Of a DNA stretch of 33,751 nt, positions 25,518 through 33,721 are shown one piece after another; position 1 is the first letter of the stretch; each line of letters begins with the position of its first letter. The DNA comes from Actinomycetaceae bacterium (GTDB taxonomy: Bacteria > Actinomycetota > Actinomycetes > Actinomycetales > Actinomycetaceae). The stretch lies in contig JAFYHO010000095.1 in NCBI GenBank assembly GCA_017539125.1, forward strand, positions 1-33,751, written 5' to 3'. A model generated the notes under the pieces. The model saw only the letters and a program-made list of their open reading frames with translations. It was not told the DNA's origin and searched no databases. The translations under genes and the position numbers were made by a program.

Positions 25518-27391
25518 TGGCTGCCTCCTTGCGCTTGGAGTTCGCTTGCCGTCCACGGATACATATACAAAGGCACAGTCGAGGGGGCAATTCCCAATTG
25601 ACGAACTGCGAATGTACCAACGTCTTTGAACACGGGAGCAGCAACATCACCGCCATATGCTGTGCCGGCAGCTCCATAGACAACAACAGCCACGACTATC
25701 TGCGGATCTTCTGCTGGAAGAATACCAACAAAGGAGGAGACGCGACGTGTTAGACGTCCGCTTTCGTCGGGCACTTGGGCAGTTCCCGTCTTGCCTGCGA
25801 CGTTGTATCCTTCAATGGCTGCAAGAGGAGCAGTGGCGTATTTGCTGGTAACAGCCTGCATCATCTGGAGCATAGTCTGAGCTGTTTCTTGGGAAATCAC
25901 TCGCTTTGACTTCCCCACAACAGTCGGTGTCTCGACCCCATTCGTATCGACGACAGAGTCGATAATATGGAGTGGAACTTCAACTCCCCCATTGGCAATA
26001 ATGGCGCCAACTTGCCCTAATTGAACAGTTGTTGCAGCCCAGCCTTGACCGAACATTGTGGTGTAGCGCGTACGCCTATCCCAATCAGAGACATCGTGCA
26101 ATAAACCAGAAGACTCAGCAGGTAATTCAATTCCTGTCGCTCTTCCAATACCAAAAGACTTCAAATACGAGTAGCGTGTTTCGTCATCAATCGTATCGCC
26201 AATTTGCACTAGACCTGTGTTGTGGGATTTCGCAAGAATTCCTGCGACGGTCATCTGCTCTGCTGCGTGATGCTCAGCGTTATGGATAGTTTCACCATTA
26301 GGCATTGTCATCTCATAAGGAACAGGGAAAATAGTGTAAGGAGTGACTGTCCCCTCTTCAATGACAGCAGAAAAAGTAATAAGTTTTCCTGCCGACCCCG
26401 GCTCAACAGGTGCTTGTACTGCACGAGAACCCCAATCCTCTGGGGAAACAGACTCGAGATGTCCAGGGTCGGGACTGTTTGAATCAACAAGAGCAAGAAC
26501 ACGCCCAGTTCCGACTTCAATAACAACAGCTGCCCCCCATTTGGCGCTGTGGCGTGCAACCGCTTCGTTGACCGCAGTCATCAAACTATCTTCTAAATCT
26601 CGGTCAATCGTCAAACGTACAGAAGATCCGTCAGTAGCTTTTTCCGTCTGTGTTTTTCCACTAGGCAAAACAACACCCGTAGCCGTAACTTCGACAGTTC
26701 TTTTTCCGTCTTGACCAGCAAGAACATCTTCTTGAGTGGCCTCAATTCCCATTTGCCCGACAATAGCATTGGGATTGTCATCGGATTGTCCGATAAAGCC
26801 GAGAATATTTCCGCCGACACTGCCATTGGGATAGACCCGTTTCATGTACTGTTCCGGTTCAATACCGATAATGCCTAGACGCTGGATTTCTCGCCATTTT
26901 TCTGGTGAAATATCGCGGGCAATATAGGCGAATGTCGATTTGTCTTTTCCGCCGAGCAGCATTCCACCGAGTTCAGCTCGATCCATCTCGAGGATTGGTG
27001 CGAGGTCTTCCGCGGCAGCGGCGGCACCAGTCCCGCTGACATAGGAAACAGTTTTACCATTTTCTTCGCGCGTTCCATAACGCACATAATCGGAGATCAG
27101 TTTTTGATTAACACCGACGTTATACCTTTCAATCGACGTGGCGAGTATTTCTCCTTTTGAATCGAGAATATCTCCACGTTTGCCATGAATAATATAACTC
27201 TGGGTGCGAAAAGCAGCAGCAGAGGTGCTCAAAGTATCTGCCCGCAATACTTGGAGATAAAAAAGACGCAGAAAAAGAAAAAGGAAACCGACAAGAAAAA
27301 TAAGGACAACCAATGCGGTTCTGCGCCGCAGACGCGGTAAGTGCATGAGATTACCTGCAAAGCCTCTCACGCTGGCAGTCTGCAAGCCCAT
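25514..27391 (-). CDS. ftsI: Septal class B penicillin-binding protein FtsI (PBP3)
   Basis: FtsI cross-links septal peptidoglycan with FtsW. The 625-residue protein has a short basic cytoplasmic tail, one membrane anchor (about 25-47) and a pedestal or dimerisation domain with GKRGDILDSKGEILA. The transpeptidase domain carries the nucleophile motif S333-AGK336, SHN at 389-391 and KTG at 534-536 (KTGTAQ). No PASTA repeats follow, which separates it from Spo-type or PBP2x-like proteins. AAGGA precedes the ATG at 27391. It lies 17 nt after ftsL and overlaps murE. Confidence 0.97.
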   Translation of the reverse strand: MGLQTASVRGFAGNLMHLPRLRRRTALVVLIFLVGFLFLFLRLFYLQVLRADTLSTSAAAFRTQSYIIHGKRGDILDSKGEILATSIERYNVGVNQKLISDYVRYGTREENGKTVSYVSGTGAAAAAEDLAPILEMDRAELGGMLLGGKDKSTFAYIARDISPEKWREIQRLGIIGIEPEQYMKRVYPNGSVGGNILGFIGQSDDNPNAIVGQMGIEATQEDVLAGQDGKRTVEVTATGVVLPSGKTQTEKATDGSSVRLTIDRDLEDSLMTAVNEAVARHSAKWGAAVVIEVGTGRVLALVDSNSPDPGHLESVSPEDWGSRAVQAPVEPGSAGKLITFSAVIEEGTVTPYTIFPVPYEMTMPNGETIHNAEHHAAEQMTVAGILAKSHNTGLVQIGDTIDDETRYSYLKSFGIGRATGIELPAESSGLLHDVSDWDRRTRYTTMFGQGWAATTVQLGQVGAIIANGGVEVPLHIIDSVVDTNGVETPTVVGKSKRVISQETAQTMLQMMQAVTSKYATAPLAAIEGYNVAGKTGTAQVPDESGRLTRRVSSFVGILPAEDPQIVVAVVVYGAAGTAYGGDVAAPVFKDVGTFAVRQLGIAPSTVPLYMYPWTASELQAQGGSQ

Positions 27392-27408
27392 TGGTGTCCT
27401 TACATTTT

Positions 27409-27783
27409 TTATTCAACAACAGTTTCAGCGGCGAGATCGATATGACGAATCTCGGACGCTGGGGTCAATCCTAATTCTTTTGCGTGCTTTGACAGTTCAT
27501 TTGGACTCGAGAGTCGAAGAATCTCGTCTTCAAGAGTTGCCTCAGTTGAGTAGGCGAGATTTGTCTCTTTTTGGACACTCTGGATTTCAAAAGCTGTCTT
27601 GACCATTGATGTATTGAGAATAAACAGAGCGACAAAAGCTCCCAGCACAATGGCAGCACAGATAAGAGCGGTTGCGACAAAACCCTGCTTAGGTGCAGGT
27701 GTAGGAACAATGCGCAGGCGAATATCACGTGAGCTCGTGACAATTGGCTGCGATGAAAATCGTGGCTTTGCCGATGCACTCAT
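27409..27783 (-). CDS. ftsL: FtsL-like divisome protein
   Basis: This 124-residue bitopic protein has a basic cytoplasmic N terminus and one membrane helix (about 34-57, GFVATALICAAIVLGAFVALFILN). A short extracellular coiled coil with heptad-like Leu and Ile spacing follows (VQKETNLAYSTEATLEDEILRLSS region, about 69-92). FtsL-type proteins diverge strongly in sequence. The call rests on size, topology and position between rsmH and ftsI. In the divisome it would pair with the FtsB-like protein and FtsQ and activate FtsW-FtsI. AGGAG precedes the ATG at 27783. Confidence 0.87.
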   Translation of the reverse strand: MSASAKPRFSSQPIVTSSRDIRLRIVPTPAPKQGFVATALICAAIVLGAFVALFILNTSMVKTAFEIQSVQKETNLAYSTEATLEDEILRLSSPNELSKHAKELGLTPASEIRHIDLAAETVVE

Positions 27784-27785
27784 TA

Positions 27786-28760
27786 TTATTCTCCTCTAAT
27801 CCGACGTGCAGCACGCAAACGCACTGAGGCGCTGCGTGGATTGCTGGCAACTTCTTCTGGCGAAGCTTTGACGGCTCCGCGTGTCAGTAGTTCTAAATAC
27901 GGCTCATGGCCTGCAAGTTCCACAGGCAAACCGTTGGGTGTTGAGGACTGAGATCCGCGCCTAAAGGCCCGCTTGACAATTCTGTCCTCTAACGAGTGGT
28001 AGGACATGACGAGAATGTGGCCGTCAAGAGCGAGTGAATCAATCGCTGCGTCAATCGCTCGCGCTAAAATCTCCAACTCATTATTGACAGCGATACGCAA
28101 GGCCTGGAATGTACGTTTGGCTGGGTTTCCTCCCGTACGGCGGGCGGGCGCTGGTATCGATTGCCTGATAATATCGACCAATTCGCCTGTGTGGGTAATA
28201 GGCTGGGATACGCGACGTTCCACAATGGCCTGTGCAATGCGCCCCGCATAGCGTTCTTCTCCATAATCACGCAGAACACGGGCAATGTCGTTCTGGCTTG
28301 CCTCAGCGAGAAAATCCATGGCACTCATACCTTTTGTGGTGTCCATGCGCATATCAAGTGGGGCATCCTGCGAGTAGGAAAAACCGCGATCCTGACGGTC
28401 GATTTGCAGGGATGAAACACCTAGATCCATGAGGATTGCCTGAACTTTTCCATCTTTGCCCCACTGAGCAGCAACATCTCCTACTGCGTCATAGGTGGCG
28501 TGAATTGCCTGGAAGCGCAAACCAAAAGCCTCAAGACGTTCGCTTGCCAATTCGATTGCTTCTTGGTCACGATCAATACCAATGACAGTCACATCGGGAA
28601 AAGTGCTCAGGAAAGCCTCGCTGTGCCCTCCCATGCCGAGAGTGCAGTCAATAAGCACTGAATCTGGGGAACTAAGCGCGGGGGCGAGAATATCGAGACA
28701 GGTCGATAGAAGAACGGGGGTATGCAAAGCATTACCTGCCGCTCCTACCGTGGCGTTCAT
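27786..28760 (-). CDS. rsmH: 16S rRNA m4C1402 methyltransferase RsmH (MraW)
   Basis: RsmH methylates N4 of cytidine 1402 in the 16S rRNA decoding centre using S-adenosylmethionine. The 324-residue protein starts with the conserved HTPVLLSTCLDIL. The cofactor-binding motif is DCTLGMGGHS at 38-47, followed by IGIDRDQEAI. The inserted helical domain contains LDMRMD and DYGEERYA. It ends with HSLEDRIVKRAF and NPRSASVRLRAARR. It starts at the ATG at 28760 and ends 2 nt before ftsL. mraZ lies 103 nt upstream, the standard beginning of the dcw cluster. Confidence 0.98.
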   Translation of the reverse strand: MNATVGAAGNALHTPVLLSTCLDILAPALSSPDSVLIDCTLGMGGHSEAFLSTFPDVTVIGIDRDQEAIELASERLEAFGLRFQAIHATYDAVGDVAAQWGKDGKVQAILMDLGVSSLQIDRQDRGFSYSQDAPLDMRMDTTKGMSAMDFLAEASQNDIARVLRDYGEERYAGRIAQAIVERRVSQPITHTGELVDIIRQSIPAPARRTGGNPAKRTFQALRIAVNNELEILARAIDAAIDSLALDGHILVMSYHSLEDRIVKRAFRRGSQSSTPNGLPVELAGHEPYLELLTRGAVKASPEEVASNPRSASVRLRAARRIRGE

Positions 28761-28863
28761 CCGTCTCTACCTCTCTATTGTCGTCAATGCCAGAAACAGA
28801 CTTTTCCTGCTGTCGTGAAACTGGGGAATTGTCTCACGCCAGCGGGAAAAGACCATCTCCGGC

Positions 28864-29295
28864 CTAGAAAAGACCAGGGATAACCTCGTCCTCTCGCTCC
28901 GCAAAGGCTTCTTCTTCACCCTGCAAGAAAGCTTCCCACGCCTGGGTATCCCAGATTTCTAATCTGGCACCTGCGCCGATGACGACAAGTTCACGCTTAA
29001 GATCTGCGAATTTTCGCAGAATTGCTGGAATCAGAATCCGCCCCTGCTTATCAGGGATATCGTCAACCGCACCAGAGAGGAATACACGCTGATATGCACG
29101 CGCATCTTTGGAAGTCAGCGGAGCTTGTCGCATTTGCTCATGCATTCGCTCAAATTCACTAAGCGGAAATACGTAGAGGCAATGCTCTTGGCCTCGCGTT
29201 ATCACCAAACCGCCCTGCAGCTGTTCACGATATTTGGCAGGCAGGATGAGACGCCCCTTTGCATCGAGCTTAAGCTCGAAGGTTCCTAGGAACAT
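28864..29295 (-). CDS. mraZ: MraZ transcriptional regulator
   Basis: MraZ is a ring-forming DNA-binding protein of the AbrB/SpoVT fold that controls the dcw promoter. The 143-residue protein has two copies of the fold. The first contains [15 protein letters not shown] (about 10-24) and the second [15 protein letters not shown] (about 80-94), the paired D-x-K/Q-G-R motifs of the family. The ATG at 29295 follows AGGAGG by eight bases; a frame start at 29325 is rejected. The upstream region contains three GTGG boxes at 10-nt spacing, the expected form of its own operator, so autoregulation is likely. Confidence 0.97.
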   Translation of the reverse strand: MFLGTFELKLDAKGRLILPAKYREQLQGGLVITRGQEHCLYVFPLSEFERMHEQMRQAPLTSKDARAYQRVFLSGAVDDIPDKQGRILIPAILRKFADLKRELVVIGAGARLEIWDTQAWEAFLQGEEEAFAEREDEVIPGLF

Positions 29296-29321
29296 CTCCA
29301 ATACCTCCTGTCCTACCCTCG

Positions 29322-29348
29322 CCACTTTACTCCACTTTGCTCCACAAA
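29322..29348 (-). promoter_or_regulatory. Candidate MraZ operator: three GTGG boxes with 10-nt period
   Basis: The minus strand reads GTGGAGC-AAA-GTGGAGT-AAA-GTGGCG, with GTGG starting at 29345, 29335 and 29325. Direct repeats of TGGG or AAAGTGG type at 10-nt spacing are the known MraZ binding sites in E. coli and mollicutes. They lie about 30 nt before the mraZ start, within the likely leader. An inverted GTGGAGC copy is at 29359-29365. Confidence 0.7.
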
Positions 29349-29376
29349 TCTAGAAAATGTGGAGCACAACTCCCCA

Positions 29377-29382
29377 ATTATA
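29377..29382 (-). promoter_or_regulatory. Candidate -10 box of the dcw promoter, inside a dyad
   Basis: A perfect TATAAT lies on the minus strand about 80 nt before mraZ. No clear TTGACA is found 16-18 nt upstream, so it may rely on an activator or extended contacts. It sits near the centre of a 9-bp inverted repeat, CTAGAAAAT (29350-29358) and ATTTTCTAG (29416-29424). Confidence 0.5.
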
Positions 29383-29479
29383 CTGAAAAATAGGCAAAAA
29401 ACTAGTGGAGGAAAGATTTTCTAGGCCTTTGTACCCAGATTATTGGCAGACGAACTCTGCGCACACACACCGCACAAAC

Positions 29480-29505
29480 AAAAAGCGGACGGTTAAACCG
29501 TCCGC
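29480..29505 (-). terminator. Intrinsic terminator after the DUF3040 gene
   Basis: On the minus strand GCGGACGGTT-T-AACCGTCCGC forms a stem of up to 10 bp and is followed directly by TTTTTGTTTG. This is the clearest intrinsic terminator in the window. It lies about 20 nt beyond the stop of the DUF3040 gene and isolates that unit from the dcw promoter. Confidence 0.88.
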
Positions 29506-29525
29506 ATCACAAGAGAAAACGCAGC

Positions 29526-29912
29526 CTATTGATCCTGTCGCCTCTCCCAACGCTCAGCCTGTCGTTCCATAAAACTCGAGCCTTCGCTTTGCGAAGCCTG
29601 CCCGCTCACATCCTGTAGAGGGCGAGGTGCCTCGGAATCTTTTGACGAACTGGCATACCAAAAACCGAGTCCCATAACCAAAACACCAAAAACACCGAGA
29701 GGAATAAAAGGAAGAGCAATTGAGACGACCAACAAAGCAATCCCTACCACCGCAATAATCGTACCGATGACGATATTGCGCAAAGACACTTGGCGCCCCG
29801 ACACAGGAGATATGCTCGCAGGCTTCATCGTCCTAGCAAACGACGGATCTTCGTCAGCAAGTTGAGCCTCAAGCTCCTCAAGCATCTGGCGTTCGTAATC
29901 TGATAGAGCCAT
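29526..29912 (-). CDS. DUF3040 small membrane protein
   Basis: This 128-residue actinobacterial protein has the DUF3040 pattern. An N-terminal helix MALSDYERQMLEELEAQLADEDPSFA is read here over residues 1-26, followed by two closely spaced membrane helices (about 43-64 and 66-84, with IALPFIPLGVFGVLVMG). The C terminus is hydrophilic, with Gln, Arg and Glu. The function is not known. The ATG at 29912 has AAAGGAGGTG at ideal spacing; an upstream start at 29936 is rejected. Its place between dinB and mraZ is conserved in many actinobacteria, which suggests a stable neighbourhood rather than a proven link to division. Confidence 0.9.
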   Translation of the reverse strand: MALSDYERQMLEELEAQLADEDPSFARTMKPASISPVSGRQVSLRNIVIGTIIAVVGIALLVVSIALPFIPLGVFGVLVMGLGFWYASSSKDSEAPRPLQDVSGQASQSEGSSFMERQAERWERRQDQ

Positions 29913-29994
29913 AGCACCTCCTTTTACCCGTCCCACTTTAACCTGAACAAGCCTCGAATGAAAGCGTAAAAATCACAAATACCCCTATTTCCTC

Positions 29995-31251
29995 TCAGGG
30001 CGTGACATTATTCTTGTCACTATTCATGTCTTGAACACTCTTTTCGCTCGGTAAAAGAGTGGCAGGAGTGGCAGCAGCCTCGCCAAAACGAGCTCGCACA
30101 TCATCAAGCACATTTTCTGCGTCTGCTCGGCGCGTATCGCCTCCCAAAACAAGCTGAACGCCCTCATGCGTGCGGGTGAGTTTCTGCAAACGTAAACCGA
30201 TAAGACGTATACCTGAAGTAGGAATCGTCACGCTATCGAGTAAACGCACAGCCGCCTCATACATATCGCCAGCGACATTCGTCGCCTGCGTGAATGTTAC
30301 AGAGCGCGAGAGCGAAGAAAAATCAGCAAAACGCACTTTCAGTACAAGGGTACTGCCCACTTCCTCCCCCGCTCGTGCTCGCCGAGCAATCTCATGGGCT
30401 TGAGCTAAAAGAATGGGAAGGATATCGTCTCTCTCACTCAAAGGCTCATAAAATGTGCGCTCTACCCCAAGAGATTTTTCCGCTCGCTCCACCACAACCT
30501 CTCGTCCATCACGCCCCCACGCCAAATCGTAGAGATGATAGGCCTGCGCAGATCCAACCAGACGAACCAAATCCTCAAAATCGTGATGTGCTAAGTCCCC
30601 AATTGTCTCAATAGCATTCAACTCCAGTTTCGCCCCGGTTTTCTCCCCCACCCCCCACAAAGCACCAATTGGCAGGACGTGGAGGAAATCAAGACTTGCC
30701 GACTTCGGTATCAGTAACAGACCATCAGGTTTTGCGTGAGCCGAGGCAATTTTGGCGATATGTTTTGTCGCCGCAATACCGACAGAAGCAGGCACCCCCA
30801 CCTCCTCACGTATGCGAGAACGCAACAGGTGCCCTATCTGGACAGGCGTACCAAAAAGACGATATGCACTTGACACATCGAGAAAAGCCTCGTCAATCGA
30901 CAGTTTCTCGACATGAGGGGTTATCTCATGGAAAATCGACATAATATGGCGTGAGACTTCCACATACCGCTCCATACGTACCGGAAGCATGGTGAGTTGT
31001 GGACATTTTTGATAGGCAAGCCCCACAGGCATTGCCGACTGGACTCCAAAAGCGCGAGCCGCATAGGACGCAGCAGAAACAACCCCTCGATGCAATCCCC
31101 CAACAGCAATAGGCTTATCTGCTAATTCTGGATTGTCCATAATCTCTACCGAAGCAAAGAAGGCGTCCATGTCAATGTGCAAAATTGGGCTTTGGGAATC
31201 GTCATCACCCCAGTATTGCCGCCCCTTCTGCGAGCGCGGTGCGCGTGACAT
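29995..31251 (-). CDS. dinB: DNA polymerase IV (Y family)
   Basis: Pol IV is an error-prone polymerase that copies past damaged bases. The 418-residue protein has the palm motif LHIDMDAFFASVE with D27 and the second metal site SIDEAFLD with D120 and E121. GIAATKHIAKIASAHAKPDG contributes to the thumb, LWGVGEKTGAKL to the helix-hairpin-helix, and the little-finger domain follows from about residue 250. The C-terminal 30 or so residues are low-complexity and hydrophilic, and no obvious clamp-binding peptide is seen there. It lies 36 nt downstream of the PAC2 gene. No LexA-type palindrome is visible in that short gap. Confidence 0.96.
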   Translation of the reverse strand: MSRAPRSQKGRQYWGDDDSQSPILHIDMDAFFASVEIMDNPELADKPIAVGGLHRGVVSAASYAARAFGVQSAMPVGLAYQKCPQLTMLPVRMERYVEVSRHIMSIFHEITPHVEKLSIDEAFLDVSSAYRLFGTPVQIGHLLRSRIREEVGVPASVGIAATKHIAKIASAHAKPDGLLLIPKSASLDFLHVLPIGALWGVGEKTGAKLELNAIETIGDLAHHDFEDLVRLVGSAQAYHLYDLAWGRDGREVVVERAEKSLGVERTFYEPLSERDDILPILLAQAHEIARRARAGEEVGSTLVLKVRFADFSSLSRSVTFTQATNVAGDMYEAAVRLLDSVTIPTSGIRLIGLRLQKLTRTHEGVQLVLGGDTRRADAENVLDDVRARFGEAAATPATLLPSEKSVQDMNSDKNNVTP

Positions 31252-31287
31252 ATAAACTCTTTTCTTAAACGACAGCGTCAGAGAAAA

Positions 31288-32346
31288 TCAATAGGAATGC
31301 TTCCCTTTACGACGAGGCTTATCGGACGTATCAGATAGCGAAGTCATCGTATCGCCCGGCTGGCGCACTTGACCGGCTTCGCGTTTTTGCCCTTCTCGGT
31401 AACGCTTGATGCGCGAAAAAAGCCCTTGGGGGTCAAAAGAATCGCTCACCGCGGAAATCGGACCGGCAGAGGCAGAATCAACTTGTTCGAGAAAGAGCTC
31501 AGCAGCCCTACCAATTTCTTCAATAGTTGGGACTGACAATTCGGTCTGTGGCGCTCGCACAAAGCCCTCCGTCATAGCCCCCATATCGTAGTCTTTCTCA
31601 AAAGCAGAAATAATACCTTCTAATTCTTTATTCTCGTCCATCATAGCCGCGAGATTCGCCTTTTGTTCTTCACCATCGCGCGTCAAATCTCCTAAGGGGA
31701 AAGATAGACCTGACATAGACGAAACCATAGACAGAGCACTAGCAGCTCCGGCAGGATAATGGTGCGCTGCGAGATAGATGGGGACGCGAACAGCAACATT
31801 TGTCATATCGAGCCCGATTTTTCCTGCATGGAATTCAAAATAGGACGCGAAAGAAGCTGGGAACCAAAAATCTGCGTCAAGAGCGGGGTGACGGTTATCG
31901 ACCGTCGTTCGCACAATCATATCGGCAGGTCGCGTATGAGGGATGGGAGCACCGACAGCCGTAAAAGAGTAGATAGAAGAAAGTGAGAAGTGGTCAACGA
32001 TATCAAACATATCTGAAACGAGACGATCCCAATGAAAATCCGGCTCTAAACCGTGTAAGCGTAAGAAGGGCTGGCCTGACATATCTCGGGAGAGCGAGAT
32101 AACCATATCCTCGCGCCCCATTCCCACAATACGTCCTTTACTAAAATTGAGCAGGGGGCGTGAAGCGCGGTAATCCATAAGAGGATCAACATCGAAACGC
32201 ACAGCGGGCTTTTCATCTAAAGCCGATAAAGACATATCGATAAGGCGCGTCAAATGACCGGGGTCAGAGCCCGGATCTATAAGCGTCACAACGAGAGTAT
32301 CAACTTGCTCTGTGACGTCCTCTGCAAAAGAAGCAAAGCGTGGCAT
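31288..32346 (-). CDS. PAC2-family protein
   Basis: This 352-residue cytosolic protein matches the actinobacterial PAC2 family (related to archaeal and eukaryotic proteasome assembly chaperones) in overall pattern. It has an early block with LLNFSKGRIVGMG, and the core block LSSIYSFTAVGAPIPHTRPADMIV. FPASFASYFEFHAGKIGLDMTNVAVRVPIYLA and LEGIISAFEKDYD occur in the second half. The role in bacteria is not established. The ATG at 32346 follows AAGGAGA; a frame extension to 32493 adds a hydrophobic stretch that is not family-like. The C-terminal 60 residues are charged and probably disordered. It probably forms an operon with dinB and is divergent from the amidase. Confidence 0.82.
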   Translation of the reverse strand: MPRFASFAEDVTEQVDTLVVTLIDPGSDPGHLTRLIDMSLSALDEKPAVRFDVDPLMDYRASRPLLNFSKGRIVGMGREDMVISLSRDMSGQPFLRLHGLEPDFHWDRLVSDMFDIVDHFSLSSIYSFTAVGAPIPHTRPADMIVRTTVDNRHPALDADFWFPASFASYFEFHAGKIGLDMTNVAVRVPIYLAAHHYPAGAASALSMVSSMSGLSFPLGDLTRDGEEQKANLAAMMDENKELEGIISAFEKDYDMGAMTEGFVRAPQTELSVPTIEEIGRAAELFLEQVDSASAGPISAVSDSFDPQGLFSRIKRYREGQKREAGQVRQPGDTMTSLSDTSDKPRRKGKHSY

Positions 32347-32561
32347 TGCACTCTCCTTATCTCTACATCTATCCTGCCACATCTGTCTACATAGCAAAAC
32401 AAAAAATGCTGTGGGCATACACATCTGAAGGATGAAAGTAGCACAGACAACTATCGGCATATCGTTGCAGATAAGGGCAAAATCTGAGGTCAATAACTCT
32501 GAACCTGGACAGGGACCAATTGATAGACTGTGGACAGTTTTACAGAAAAAGGAGGGTAATT

Positions 32562-33698
32562 ATGCGCCGCATAGCAGCTGCCTGCTTAGCCATTTCATCA
32601 CTCATGCTTACCGCAATGACAGCACTACCGGCCTATGCTGATAGCACGAATGTTCAGATTGTATCAGCAACAGCCCAGAACACCACTACCATCTATCGTT
32701 TGTACAATCCCGCTTCTGGAGAACATTTATATACGCGCGACACCAACGAATTCTCCGTCTTAACCCATAGAGGTTGGTATGACGAAGGGACAGCTTGGGT
32801 TTCTCCTTCGTGGTCCCAAACTCCCGTCTATCGCCTTTACAATCGATTCTCGGGCGAACACCACTACACGACAGATGAACACGAAGTTCGAGTTCTTACC
32901 TCACGCCACCATTGGGTAAAAGAAGGAATCGCATGGTACTCCTCGCCAAACAAAGAAGTGCCCGTTTATCGCCAGTACAACCCTGGCATTCGCATTGGAC
33001 AACATCACTACACCACAAATGCGAACGAGTATAAAATCAATAATGCGCGCAATGGCTGGAGAGGCGAAGGCGAAGCGTGGTACGCAATTGCCGCTGGAAA
33101 ACCCAAAGCCCATCCCTATGTCGCTCTTCGCGCTAAATTACGCATAACTGAGGATTACCGCAGCGGTTTTAATCATGGAGTGAAAAATCGTGAGCACCAG
33201 AAATATATTATGCTTCACGATACCGAAGTGAATGCCTCAGCAAAATCTATTCTCAACTCATGGCAAAGTGCTGGCGCTTTTGTTGCAGCACATTTCATCG
33301 TGGAAAAAGATGGCTCAATTCTTCAAGTCCTCCCCCTAGACGCCATTGCGCACCATGCCGGTTTTGGCAATACCGGACATAATGCACTGTATGGGGTCAC
33401 TGACGAGTCACGCGACGACAGGCGTGGAACTGTTCCCATTGGCTCATGGGCAAGAGACTACGGCATGAACTCGTACTCTATCGGAATTGAAATGGTTCAC
33501 GTATCCGGCAGAGGAGGTTATCCTGCTGCACAACTTGAAGCAGTCGATAACCTTATTGCGTATATTGACGCTTATTACGCTTTTGAATCACGCATTATCG
33601 ACCACAAGGCATGGCGTTCAGGAAATTCCGATACCTCCGCTGAATTTGCCGGCTATCTGGCTAATTACCAGAAATATCGTAAACATCAGCCGCACTAA
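32562..33698 (+). CDS. Secreted N-acetylmuramoyl-L-alanine amidase with three DUF5648-like repeats
   Basis: This 378-residue exported protein has a signal peptide (basic MRR, hydrophobic core, cleavage likely after PAYA at residue 26). Three repeats of about 42 residues follow at 43-83, 88-130 and 133-177, each with a YRLYNP-type start, GEH/GQH-x-YT in the middle and EGxAWY at the end. They match the DUF5648 type found in many Gram-positive surface proteins. The C-terminal part (about 205-365) is an amidase_2/PGRP-like domain with likely zinc ligands H219 (MLHDTE), H348 (IIDHKAW) and D357. It would cleave the MurNAc-L-Ala bond in the wall. The start follows AAGGAGGG. It is not clear whether it acts in cell separation, wall turnover or attack on neighbours. 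Confidence 0.88.
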   Translation: MRRIAAACLAISSLMLTAMTALPAYADSTNVQIVSATAQNTTTIYRLYNPASGEHLYTRDTNEFSVLTHRGWYDEGTAWVSPSWSQTPVYRLYNRFSGEHHYTTDEHEVRVLTSRHHWVKEGIAWYSSPNKEVPVYRQYNPGIRIGQHHYTTNANEYKINNARNGWRGEGEAWYAIAAGKPKAHPYVALRAKLRITEDYRSGFNHGVKNREHQKYIMLHDTEVNASAKSILNSWQSAGAFVAAHFIVEKDGSILQVLPLDAIAHHAGFGNTGHNALYGVTDESRDDRRGTVPIGSWARDYGMNSYSIGIEMVHVSGRGGYPAAQLEAVDNLIAYIDAYYAFESRIIDHKAWRSGNSDTSAEFAGYLANYQKYRKHQPH

Positions 33699-33704
33699 CA
33701 CGAT

Positions 33705-33721
33705 AGTTTCGCTACGAAACT
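33705..33721 (+). terminator. Small hairpin after the amidase gene
   Basis: AGTTTCG-CTA-CGAAACT forms a 7-bp stem with a 3-nt loop starting 6 nt beyond the amidase stop. No U-tract follows, so termination is uncertain. Confidence 0.35.
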
